Of a stretch of DNA of 64,000 nucleotides, positions 27,576-38,559 are shown piece by piece. The position numbers and the translations under genes were made by a program. The notes under the pieces are model-generated. The model was not told where the DNA came from and searched no databases. It was given only the letters and a program-made list of their open reading frames with translations. Numbering within the stretch: position 1 is the first letter of the stretch; each line of letters begins with the position of its first letter. Source of the stretch: Epiperipatus broadwayi (Eukaryota; Onychophora; Udeonychophora; Euonychophora; Peripatidae); NCBI GenBank assembly GCA_028023455.1, contig JAQFVV010012405.1, forward strand, positions 8,227,291 through 8,291,290, written 5' to 3'.

Positions 27576-29127
27576 CTGAATAACAACAGCCTGGTGCTCT
27601 CAATAATTATTACAGAATTGAGCAGTATTCTGCAGTATATTATCCTATGAAGCCTAACTTAGTGATTAAAGTAATGAACTTAAGAGCTAAATGTCTCTGA
27701 ATTGAATCTAAAACAGACACTTCCGGTTCTCAAAATGTCTATATGATCTCCAAAATGAGTATGCATTTGATTGTTGGTTTTCAATATTTAAAAGAAAAAT
27801 CGAACTTTTATTTCCTTCAAATTAATATGCTTAAACATTACAAAAAATTGCTTATATTTTTCTTTTATTATTCTTCTCTGTTTGATAGCATCTTCTGTAC
27901 ATTCTCACCTGGTCTTAATTTAAACTAAATATGGGGGAGGGTTTGTGAGCTCGTGTAATACAAAACAATCAGCAAGAATTTGAATGCATGAAATATTAAA
28001 ATAAGTTAAACTATTTCTTCAAAGCAATTAAAAGCATGCAAAAAAATCTAAATGTGGAAAGAAGAAAGTAGTCATTTCCACATTATCTGATTTTTTTATG
28101 TAAAGAGAATTCATCTTGATATGTATGTAACAATGAATTAGTAACTATATGAAAGTGATCAAAGAGATATTAAATCTTTAAAGTGCATATGCTACATTTT
28201 CTATTTTATTCTATGCATTACCATGCAATAAAAAAATGGAACTATTCTTTGCAGAACATGTGTTTTAGACAACTGTCCTTTTTAATTGTCTATCCCTTTT
28301 AATAACATCATTCTTATTTAATTACCACTAATAGATTTACCTATATTAAAATTTGAATATACATCTTACCACCATTATTGAGGATTTAATATCACTTTAA
28401 TTAATTCCACATATTTATAGTGCCACTAATTGTTTATTATAAATTTACATATTTATTTAGTCATGCAAACTTCCTTTTGAAGGGGTGTGTGTATGTGATT
28501 GTTATGTAATTCTGTATTGTATGTTAATGAGTTATTGTGAATAAACTCTAGTAAAAAAAAGAATACTGCTAAGTTATATATTGAAACATTAACATCAAAT
28601 AGATTGTATTAATCAAGATTTTTAGAGCATGAGATCAACTCGCACCACAATTTTGATCCACTCAACATCAAGGTGATTTGCATTGAGCATAATAATTGAA
28701 AGAGAAAATACAAAGAAGTGTAGTTTATTGCAAATAACATCCATGCAATAAATAAAGATTTATGTGTAGCATTACCATGCAAGTGGTTTTTAGTAAATTC
28801 ACAATCTTGCATACTAATTAGCCTATAAATTCTCTCCTCTATATATCCATCTTAGTGCCCTGAATATAACCAGTTTGGTTGTAAGCAGTACTAAGCTGTA
28901 AATCAGTAAAGAAGTTACAATTTTATAATCTTTCCTCCATAGTGGACCTTGAATTTCAAACAAATAAGGAAAGAAATAAAAAGTAGATAAAGGTTAAAAA
29001 GAAATTTAAACAACTTTTTATTTACAACTATGTTCAGTAATTCAGATCTTATAATAATAGCATGTCACTCTTCTTACACTTTAAGATTCTACTGGCTTGG
29101 AATTATGCTTGTATGGTCATAATTATA
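27576..29127. other. AT-rich non-coding sequence
   Basis: No supported gene. Short open frames at 27743-27928 and 28609-28812 (-) are unrecognised. Confidence 0.45.
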
Positions 29128-29396
29128 ATATTAATATCATCTATGTTCTTTATTGCTTTTACAATGCTTGTTTTACCACCTAATATGACAGTTTCAATTG
29201 CCCCAGCAATCTTCTTCAGAACTATAATAAACATAATACAAATATATGAATATAAATATACATGAACATATAATTTTGCATTTTATATATACACATCTTA
29301 TAATCATTATTTAATTATTACCTTTTTATATATTATACATTTTACTATTTTTTTATATTCTATATTTATCAATTAATACCTCCAATAATCATATAT

Positions 29397-29797
29397 TCAA
29401 AACAAAGCAATCTCTCCATATAGTAGTGCCATCTTGTGCTAACAAGAGCAATCAATGGATGCCAGAAGGCTTGTGCATAAAATCCCTATCTAGTGCCTAC
29501 TCATCCAATATCCCCAGACTAGTTTCTGACTTGTGGCCTTCATCAGTGAGGAGCCTTGGATCTGAGAGCACTGCACCTAGATCTTAGGATCTAATGCAAC
29601 CCTTCAGCACCCACCTTTTCACTCTATTTAACTACAAAACTATGAGAATGAAATTGAAAACATAATTAATATTTTCAATCCAAGCTCAATAGCTTATAAG
29701 GTGGCACTACTATATGGAGAGTTTTGCTTTGTTTTCAATTGTTTAGTAACAATTATGTGCTCGTATGAGATAGTGATCATGTGATGATTAGTGGTTT
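29397..29797. mobile_element. Family A element with 13 bp target duplication
   Basis: Exact 13 bp direct repeats AATAATCATATAT flank it at 29384-29396 and 29798-29810. Inner inverted ends are CTCTCCATATAGTAGTGCCA (left) and its complement near 29701-29720. These ends differ from those of the 11.5 and 54.8 kb copies although the ribozyme core is the same. The right end is the tRNA-like GAGATAGTGATCATGTGATG tail. No open frame. Confidence 0.8.
29503..29561 (-). ncRNA. Type I hammerhead ribozyme motif, family A, best-preserved stem I
   Basis: On the minus strand CTGATGA is at 29546-29540. Outer stem I ATCCAA/TTGGAT and inner stem I TCCTCA/TGGGGA both form, separated by the GGC/TA internal loop. 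Stem II GGC/GTC has one wobble pair and a CACAA loop. GAAA, ACTAGT and C give a GUC triplet with cleavage predicted between 29517 and 29516. All catalytic bases are present. Confidence 0.72.
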
Positions 29798-30100
29798 AAT
29801 AATCATATATATATTTATATATTATACTCTTATTAATCTTTTAAATATTTAACTCTAACATTATATCTTTTATACTTTACATTATTATTATTCATTGTGT
29901 TAACATTCAATATGTATAATTTTCTTTAATGTATAATATTATAATACAATATAATATTAAGTTATAAAAAAGCATTGTAAAAGTGATAAAGAACATAGAT
30001 GATATTAACATTATATGGATTTGGCAATGCAATAGGAAAGATAAAGTTATAGAGTCATATTTCTTAATACAATGACAATGGGGAAAAGTAGCTTTGTATG

Positions 30101-30152
30101 CTATTCTCTTGATGTATGCTTATTTACTATTCTCTTGATGTATGCTTATTTA
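30101..30152. repeat. 26 bp unit repeated twice
   Basis: Two exact copies beginning CTATTCTCTTGATGTATGC, at 30101-30126 and 30127-30152. Confidence 0.95.
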
Positions 30153-30502
30153 CTATGGATTATTGAAGTCATGAAATAGTTTTTTGATTTTGCATTTTTT
30201 GGCAATCTTTGATTGTAGTTCTACTGTTTCATTTGATTACCTTTAAGTTTTATATTAATGAGTATAGAAGGATTATAGGGTTAAGGGTTTTATAAGATAT
30301 TCATATTTATTGTTTCATGTGGATAGCTTTTATTTCTATTCTATTATAAAAATGTTTAACTTTAATTTTCAACCACTGATACTTAAGTTTTTAAAGAAGT
30401 GAAATGTTAGAGAGAGATATAGAAAATTTATATCATCTTGCCTTGATTCCAACTTATCTAGATGGAAATCTGCATTCATCACCATGAACCTATGCATATC
30501 CA

Positions 30503-30630
30503 GATAGATAACACATAGTGCATGCTAAGAATAGGCCAATAGGTAAAGATACTCACTGAATCTGAATGCTTCCATTAAGAATGGGAATCTGGCAATAAAT
30601 AGTCCTTTTGAGAATAAAGTCAGAGAACTA
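30503..30630 (+). repeat. Diverged interspersed repeat G, copy 2
   Basis: Second copy of the repeat at 27441-27575, in the same orientation and order of blocks. The surrounding 30430-30950 has more G+C than its neighbours but no long open frame. Confidence 0.55.
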
Positions 30631-32596
30631 CAGAGCTGAAAGGCAGTGTATCTATCCTCCAGACAATAGCTATCGAAACTAAATAGTTGACACAGCAAGG
30701 CAAGTCCTCATTCAGGACTGGAAACTGCTAGAACCAAACATAGGAAAGAGGCAAGAGCTGTGTGTCATCAGACCTATTTAAAAGGCAGGCTGTGCAAAAT
30801 ACAATTGGGAGTGGTAGGAAACAATTGCAGTCCATCCCTTCTTCCATAGTCCCCATCAGAACTAGAAGTTATACCTCAACAATAATAGCAGGCAGAGTGT
30901 AGCCATTGTAAAATACAATGTAAATATGTTTCCAATAGGATAATAAGCAAATTGAATAATATTACTGCTGTAAAACAATCAACCATAGACCTGGAATGTC
31001 AATTAGCCACAGATTTCTCAATACACTTCTGTAATCGAATGCATGAACTACAAAAACTTTTATATCAATCTTAGATCACTTTCAAAATGAAAAAGGGAGT
31101 AATATTAACAGAGTAGCAATAACCCACCCAAAAAAATATTAATGGAAACAATGTTTAGCACAACAATCCTCTTTAAAAAATATAAACATTCATGTGATTT
31201 AGGGAAGCAGCAGCATGATGAACTGAAAAACTAAAAGATTCCTGAATCAAATGTTAATTTTCTATATTGGTCTAAAAACATCAAACAACATACATGTCAA
31301 TAATAATTCAATTATTTAGCAAATTTAATGATTTCTTGTTTGAAAACAGTTTACAACTTTAATTATGGTATTGGAAAATAGGCTTACTATATAATGTTTG
31401 AATTTGAGTTCAGTAAAACTCATATTTAATACAGGCTAATTTTTTTTATTTCAGTTAGCTGGTCCATTTGTTGGTAAATGGAATGTGTTATTTTCACCTA
31501 AAAATTTTTTTACCACCAAGTAATTGATAAGCCTGGTGAATCTGGGTTTTTCGTTCACTATTTAAATATTAGGAAAACCTTTTAATATTGGTCAGTAAAT
31601 AGATAACTAATTATTCATAGAAAATAAAAACAAAAATGGCAAGGTAGTTTTAAAAGGTTGCTAAATAGGGCTTTTTCTTTCATTCATAATCTATGAAGAG
31701 GTGAAAAATCTTCCAATATTGTTTAGTAAATAAGTATCTAATTATTCGTACTTAAAAAATAAAGATAAGAATGGAAGTTCTAGAATCTTCACTATCAGGC
31801 AATTGGCAAGTCTGGTAGTTTTTTGATTCACTGGTCATCAATGACTAGCTGTTGGAAAAATCTTTACTCTAAAATGAATAATTTACTAACTGTTTCATCT
31901 TTATATATTTACATATAAATGTTCAAGTCATCCTCTCAAACATTGTTTTTTTCAGCAACGCCCTTTGAGTAAATATATAAAGACTGAACTTCAAACAGAC
32001 GTTATATTCACAGAGAGCGTTACTGAAAAACATAACGTTTGGGTGATTTGAACGTTTTGTATTTGAATTTTCAGCTAGCGATATGCACTGGCCTATTTTC
32101 ATTAATGTATGTATGCATATTTAATAAAACACATACATGTACATTATGTGATGGGTATTTTTTATTTTAATGATTATTCATTAATTTAAGTAAGAATTCT
32201 GTTTTTATTAATGTTGTAGACATTTTTTCATATAATGTCGAACTGCAACCCAGATTAAACATAAATCTGATCTTTGCATTGTGCAACTAAATTAGTTTAT
32301 TAGTTAACTGGGTGAGAGTAATTTAATTTTTTAAAGCTTTGTGTATAAAAAGAATAAAATAAAATTTCTTCATATTTTTAATCTACTTGAAAAAAAAAAA
32401 TTAGTTAATAGTACTCTAAAAAATCTTGCAAAAATAAAATTTATAAACTACTATTACAAGAGTCTAGATTTGTTTTATCTTTGTGTAAGATAGATACATA
32501 CGAATGTATATGCATACATATATATGTTTTCCATTATATGAAAAGGTGAACATGTGGTAACTTAATTAGACAGCAAATCTTCATTCTTAATATAAA
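30631..32596. other. AT-rich non-coding sequence
   Basis: A possible splice acceptor, TTTTTTTTATTTCAG, ends near 31455. It opens a frame of only about 22 codons with no family match, so I do not call an exon. Confidence 0.4.
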
Positions 32597-32800
32597 CTGA
32601 GCACTGATTATATATATGTGTGGGAGATGATAATCTGGACCAACTGATGAGTGCTGGTTTAGCACGAAATATGTATATTGGTGATTATTTATTTTTTCTA
32701 CATGTGTGTGGTCATGTGTATCAGTTGTATGAGATAGTGTGGATAGTTGAAGGGTGCTTGAAAATCTGAGTTCAAATCCCCTATACTTACAATTAAGCCC
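32597..32800 (+). mobile_element. Family B single-arm element with hammerhead and pol III boxes
   Basis: Begins at GAGCACTGATTATATATA, carries the hammerhead at 32630-32688, and continues into GTATGAGATAGTGTGG (box-A-like, near 32727). It then reaches GAGTTCAAATCCCC (box-B-like, near 32770). Order and content match the right arm of the 15.3 kb palindrome, but here there is only one arm. Target duplications are not evident. Confidence 0.7.
32630..32688 (+). ncRNA. Canonical minimal type I hammerhead ribozyme, family B
   Basis: The most complete copy. CTGATGA is at 32644-32650. Stem II is GTGCT/AGCAC (32651-32655 with 32661-32665), five Watson-Crick pairs with the expected G-C at its base and loop GGTTT. 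GAA is at 32666-32668. Stem III is AT (32669-32670) with AT (32675-32676) around ATGT. A32677 completes an AUA triplet, with cleavage predicted between 32677 and 32678. Stem I is ACCAA (32639-32643) with TTGGT (32678-32682), a three-base TGG bulge, then ATAATC (32630-32635) with GATTAT (32683-32688). A stem I bulge facing loop II is typical of tertiary-stabilised natural hammerheads. Confidence 0.85.
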
Positions 32801-35631
32801 CAGGTTTGTGAAGAGTGCCTGGTTTTCAAATATTTACTATGTAATTTGTAAATTCAAGGTGTAATGTAAAATCTCTTATTACTTTTCATTGATAGATTTT
32901 TTTTTTAACTTTTGGTATTATTTGTTTTTGTTTTTAATTTCTTATTTGGTTTTAAGAAAATTGGGGAGAAAAAATACGATCAACTAATTATCATAATACT
33001 AATTAATATTGACTTTTCCAAATTAATTTGGATATAATTTCAGGTAATCTCTTCTTATATTTAATTGACATATTCATTTGAAATTTTTATTCTTTATCTT
33101 TAAAATTTTTTAATTTTCTTTCTTATTTGCTTTTAAAAAATAAAGTGTTACTAGAGGGGGGGGGGACTAGAGGTAATTGTAGAAGAGTTGTTGCCTTTTA
33201 GGAAAAAAGAATACTTAATACAATTTACAAAATAAACAATCTGAATAAAAATCAACTGGCTGGCTTTGAAACAATAACAATTCCAACAAATTAAAAGAAG
33301 ATTAAAATGAAACTTATTTTTTAATATTTCCACTGCCTATTAGTTGTTTTCTTTTTACTTCACAAAATTCCTAAAAAAAAAAAAAAACAAGCCATCACCA
33401 CTTCATATGGACGAAGATAATTTAGTGTGGTTGGACAATACAAAATTGCTCTAAACTCCCACGTAGCTTAATAGATGACCTAAGATCTTAAGGAAGAACG
33501 TAAGATGGTTTATTTTTACTTGTTTTTAAATAAATAAAAGAATAATAATAATTAGATAGGAAGCCTATTTTTAAATTAATGTCTAAAAAAGAAAAACAAA
33601 AAATATATATTTTTTGTAACATGGAGGAAAATGTTTCAGTATTAACTGTTAGTTTTCTATTGTAATTTTAAACTATTTACGAATCTAAATTTTAGGTATA
33701 TAAATTACCTTTAATCTTAGATTTATCAATTAGCTATCCCAGAATTATTTGATGGCATTGAAGCAGTATTTAAAAAAAAAAAACAAAGATAAAATCAAAT
33801 ATGGGTAGCCGAGTAAATCGGTACCCATATTTTTGTTAAATGAATTTATTTTGTGCTATTATTACAGTGAATAATAATTCTTAAAATAATAAATCTTAAT
33901 CAATGATCAAAATATTTAATAAAAACTAAAAATAATAATTATTTAAATTATTTATTAGTAAATTAAAATTTTAGAATTTGTTTATATATAACACATAAAA
34001 CCCTTCATAGTTTAGTGCAATGATAGAGTTAAATGCTCTGGATCAAAGATTTTTTCACTTCCATTTTCTTTAATATCACGTGATCTCAAGTGACCAATCA
34101 ATTAATCACAATATTTTATAACACAAAACAATTAAAAAAGCAGACCTTAACAATCGCATTAAATGATTATACATAAATAGATAGGCTTATGTAGTTCATT
34201 TAAAAGTGCAAGTTTCAATGTATTTGTATTATAAATTATATATGCTAGTTTGTTCAAATGATCATCCTAGTTAATTTGCCTCTTTGGAACAATTGTCTGA
34301 ATGCCCTGATAATCTTTCATAAATTCTTAAACACAATATGTTTGATGTATTAGTGTTCTAAGGAGCATTAATTAAACATCACTGATCTATGTGGATAACA
34401 ATTTTAATTGATTTATTTCAACATTTTGAACATTGACTTAGATGTTTTTCAGTATATATATGTAGACAATGGCAGAGCACACTTTCCTCCAATGTAGCCA
34501 GATTGATAGCAGTCATATGCTTCAGGATGCATTATATAATTCATGTGGAATGCTAATTTATGTAAATTAATAATTTACATATTCAGTTTTTTAGATAGTT
34601 GAATACTTTTTTTTATTGATTGTGTAGTAATTATTAATAATAAATTACGCCCATTTTACCTTTTACTTTCTGCCATCACGTTCAATACAGATGATCTTAA
34701 CATTTACTGGATAGAATACAATGTGAAATTAAGAAATTTATTAAAATTATAACAGATGCATGATGGGTAAAATTTTGTATTCATTATGATAAATGGTAAT
34801 ATTTTTGTGGCCTGTAATTATTTTTTTACCTTACAAACATTTAAATACTATATATAGAATATTTAATATTTTAAGATTGGAAGAGATGACATTTTCTTTT
34901 AAGGATTTAATGTATGGCATATTTAACAATTATTAGTCTGGTTTTATAAATATATTTTATAAATAAGACTTTTAGATTTTTTTGTTTGACGTGAATTATT
35001 CAAAAGAAATTGTCAAATATAATAAAAAGAAATGTCAAAATATATATTATTCAAGGTAGATATCATCAGTCATGAACAGATCACTACAGGATATATTACT
35101 CTCCAATAGCTCAGCAAAAGTCAGAAAAATTTTTTGTCTAATAATTTAATAATCGATTCTTTTTATTGCTCAGAAGTTTAAATACTGGGAGTTACCCTCT
35201 ACTACTACCCAAAACACTATGGGGCATTTGATCTCATTATTCCATCTCATATTAGTTCTTTTCTAAATATATTTATTTTTCTTTTAGTATTTAATTGAGA
35301 ATTGTTTTAATCTAATTTTTATCATCTTATTTTACCATCTACTCATCCCATTTGCAAAGTTTAATTTATAATAAGGATTTCATATTATATATTTCTTTAA
35401 TTTATTATATCAGAAAAGTAATTTCTTTTGGTTATTATATCACAAAGTAATTGTTTATAATCACCAATAAGGAACTTGCATTAGGAGCAATAATTCATTC
35501 TATTTCTTCTGCTCCAAAACTGTTAATGAAGAGCATGCTAGTACAGATATAGGAAGTAAGTTATAAAGTGGATTTGAACACAGACTTTTAAGCTCCCTTC
35601 AGTTATCGACTCCATCTACATATGTTCAACT
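32801..35631. other. AT-rich non-coding sequence
   Basis: A run of ten G is at 33156-33165. A weak tRNA-like stretch (GCAATGATAGAG) lies near 34018. No gene supported. Confidence 0.45.
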
Positions 35632-35825
35632 GAGCACTGATTATATATGTGTGTAGGAGATGATGATCTAGACCAACTGATGAGTGCTGGTTCAGTGCAA
35701 AATACACTTATTGGAGATTATTTATCTTTTTCATGTGTGTAGTCATATGTATCGGTTATATAAGATGAAGTGGATAGCTGAAGGAAGCTTGAAAGTCTAT
35801 GTTCAAATCCTCTTTAATTACAACT
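35632..35825 (+). mobile_element. Family B element with decayed hammerhead
   Basis: Same order as the 32.6 kb copy: GAGCACTGATTATATATG, CTGATGA at 35677-35683, then box-like GTTCAAATCC near 35801. The second core has changed: where the 32.6 kb copy has AGCAC then GAAA, this copy has AGTGC then AAAA. Stem II and the catalytic G12 are therefore lost. Predicted inactive. Confidence 0.7.
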
Positions 35826-36009
35826 TAAAGTTCAGTATTTATAATATCTTACTTTTTATAAAGGAAAAGATATAAGAATAATATTTACAATATACTAGTA
35901 TTGATTTATTAATAGAAAGTAAGATAAGAAAGTCAAGCAATATCATGAAATAATCAAGGAACTTACAACCCAATATAAGCAGAACTGTACTTTATATAGT
36001 TTAATACAG
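35826..36009. other. AT-rich non-coding sequence
   Basis: Nothing recognised. Confidence 0.4.
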
Positions 36010-36015
36010 GAGTAA

Positions 36016-36060
36016 AGTGGTGACTCAGGGCTAAAGCATCCAGGATCAGTTCTCAGCTGC
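36016..36060 (+). repeat. tRNA-like sequence
   Basis: TGGTGACTCAGGGCTAAAGC resembles an expanded box A and GGATCAGTTCTC a degenerate box B. Flanks do not pair as an acceptor stem. Probably a SINE head relic. Confidence 0.35.
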
Positions 36061-38559
36061 TTAACATAAAAGTAATTAAACATATGTTTAGTCTAACTGA
36101 AGAAGTCAATCCACTATTAGGGTACTCAAATATCATGACTGCCCAAGAAGCTAACTATATAATTATAATTACACAGAATTATAAGTAACTAGGCAATAAA
36201 TTGTTTTTATATGCATTTATGGGGCAACGAAGGTGATAACATCCACAGAACATTTTTATCAGTTTCTTTCCTTCTTTATACCCTTTAAATTCTCAATAGT
36301 ATCCACTTGACCATTAATTTAAATCTAAAGTGAAATCATGCTTTATATCCAAAGTTTAAAGCTTGTATAAATAATGTATTATAACAATAAAAATGAATCG
36401 AGTATTTATTAACTTCCTGCACAATGGAATCTCTCCATATATCCTTCAAAAAGAAAAAGAGCTGGATAAAGGAAATCACTTTTATAAACTATTTGCACAA
36501 TTTGATCTGTATGTGCCAAATTTCTTAGACTCACATTTTTGAAACCACTCAACCTAGATAAATACATTAATGATTATGTCAAATCCTTTATTAAGCTAGA
36601 GATTATATCATTCTAGTTCAGATATAAAGTTTAAAGATAATGAAAGATCAATATAATTGCTATCTGTTTAAATGCATTAATGTAAAAAAATATGTAAGTA
36701 AAAATTATTTTTACAAGTCATTTGTAGTTATATTAATTACCTGCTCTGAACACTTTACTTTTATGAGATATGTTTGTGCATATTTTGATGTCATAATTTG
36801 ATATGCAAGATGACAGGCATGTGTGATGATTTTGATTACATTGCTGCATATTGGCAATGCAAATTAATAGTTGTAATGCCTTGCCCAAATTTGGTATAGT
36901 GGTAAAATTGTAGTTAGACCATGCATCAGATCTATTACTTTGGCACTCTGACTTATTTATAAATAGTGAAATAAATTGATTATTTCTTAACCATTTGTTC
37001 TAAAATTGATTTATTTCTTTTAGTATGCTCTCCCCCTTTCAAACAAAAAAAGAATAAAATACAGTAATAATTTGAAATGACTTTAATTAATAGCCACACC
37101 CAAAATTGAATATACTAATCTATTTGATAGATTCACAATATGGGATTACACAGCAAATTTTAACACAATGAATTCCTCATAATTATAAATGTACAAATAT
37201 ATAATTTAAAATTAAAATTTCTTATAGATTTTATCAGATTTTCTATTAATAAATATTATAATGGAAAACTATGGGTGTGACATTAGAATATTATAATTTG
37301 CTCAAACAAATGAGATGAATTAGAAAGTAAGAAATACTTGATTAATTTGTTAATGAGTTTATATCTGGAAGGTATTTTTAAAAAAAACAATTATGTTTAA
37401 AATTTTGTTTAATAATGTGAAAGAAAATTGAATCAAACTTATACATATGTGTGTGCACGTGCAAGGCGAAAATATAATTTACTTACGTGAAATATTATCC
37501 TAATGTTAATGTATTTGCAAATGCAGGAATAATTTCTCAATTTACCATTTGATTTTCAAGTATCAAATATTAAAATAGATTTTAGAGGAACCAAAAAGAA
37601 TTGTGTACTCAACAAGCGTCATATGACTTATATTTAACATATGATATCAGGGGTTGTTTTCTTTACTTCAGAGCCATCTATCGTGAGCTTCAATAGTCTA
37701 TTGATAACAAATGAAAACAAATGGTTTTATAAAGCTATAATTAATGGAAGCAGAGAAAGTCATGTAATATTTTTTTGATAAATAATATGCAAGCCAAAGA
37801 GTTGAAGGTCATCCATAAAAGTAAGAACTCTAAAATATATAATTAGTGCCCTTTAATGATATGTGATTTAATTACACCTTAGAGTTTTTTGAATTTCAAG
37901 CTATTAGCTTGATAGTGTAAGAAATTAAAAGGTGTTTTCTGTATATATAGTTATATAACAAAATCCATTGGGTGATATCAATGTAATAGTACTGCAATCT
38001 AATGTCAATTGATTACTCAAACTTCCAATTGATGATTCTGATGTAAAGAAAACTGTTCCTGATAAAATAATGATTATCATTAAAAAAAAAAGTAATAGAT
38101 TATATTAATTAGTAGTCCTTTTACATTCAGTGGATTAGAACACTATTTAAAGTAAGTCGAAGTTTGAATCTAGACTTTTTAATTAGAAATTAAATGTCCT
38201 TTGAACCATTAATACAACATTGGTAATAGTTACAACATATTCAGAAAGTTATTACTTGTGAATTAGTCAATGTAATGAAAAAAAGAAATAGAAATCATGT
38301 TTATTTCAATAAAAAATCTTAAAATACCAAATATGAATTGGAATACAATTTTGAGCAAATTATTAAAAGAACCACTTCTTTTTATTCTAATATGGAAATA
38401 CATATAATCCTAAGATTTCCTATAAAGAAATGTGAATAATCTAATTCTCATCCAATTATTGAAGTAGTATATTCAAGAGGTAAAGATTCCTGAATTTTTT
38501 CTCAGATTAGAAAAATAATCTTTTCTTGGAACTATTGAACTCAACTCGCATTTTTATAT
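36061..38559. other. AT-rich non-coding sequence
   Basis: Box-A-like TTGGTATAGTGGTAAAA lies near 36893 and box-B-like GAAGTTTGAATC near 38160; these are separate weak tRNA-like relics. No coding match. Confidence 0.4.

Larger units (their letters stand above)
29128..30012. repeat. Inverted-repeat-bounded unit F interrupted by a family A insertion
   Basis: TTAATATCATCTATGTTCTT at the left (about 29133) recurs inverted at 29991-30010, and the match extends over about 50 bases to ACAATGCTT. The left 95 bases, including CAGTTTCAATTGCCCCAGC, are also found at about 43312-43406 inside the RTE element. The interior contains the family A element 29397-29797. Confidence 0.55.

Noticed and set aside
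31456-31520. Possible exon after TTTTTTTTATTTCAG
   Set aside because: The frame closes after about 22 codons without a donor or recognisable peptide.
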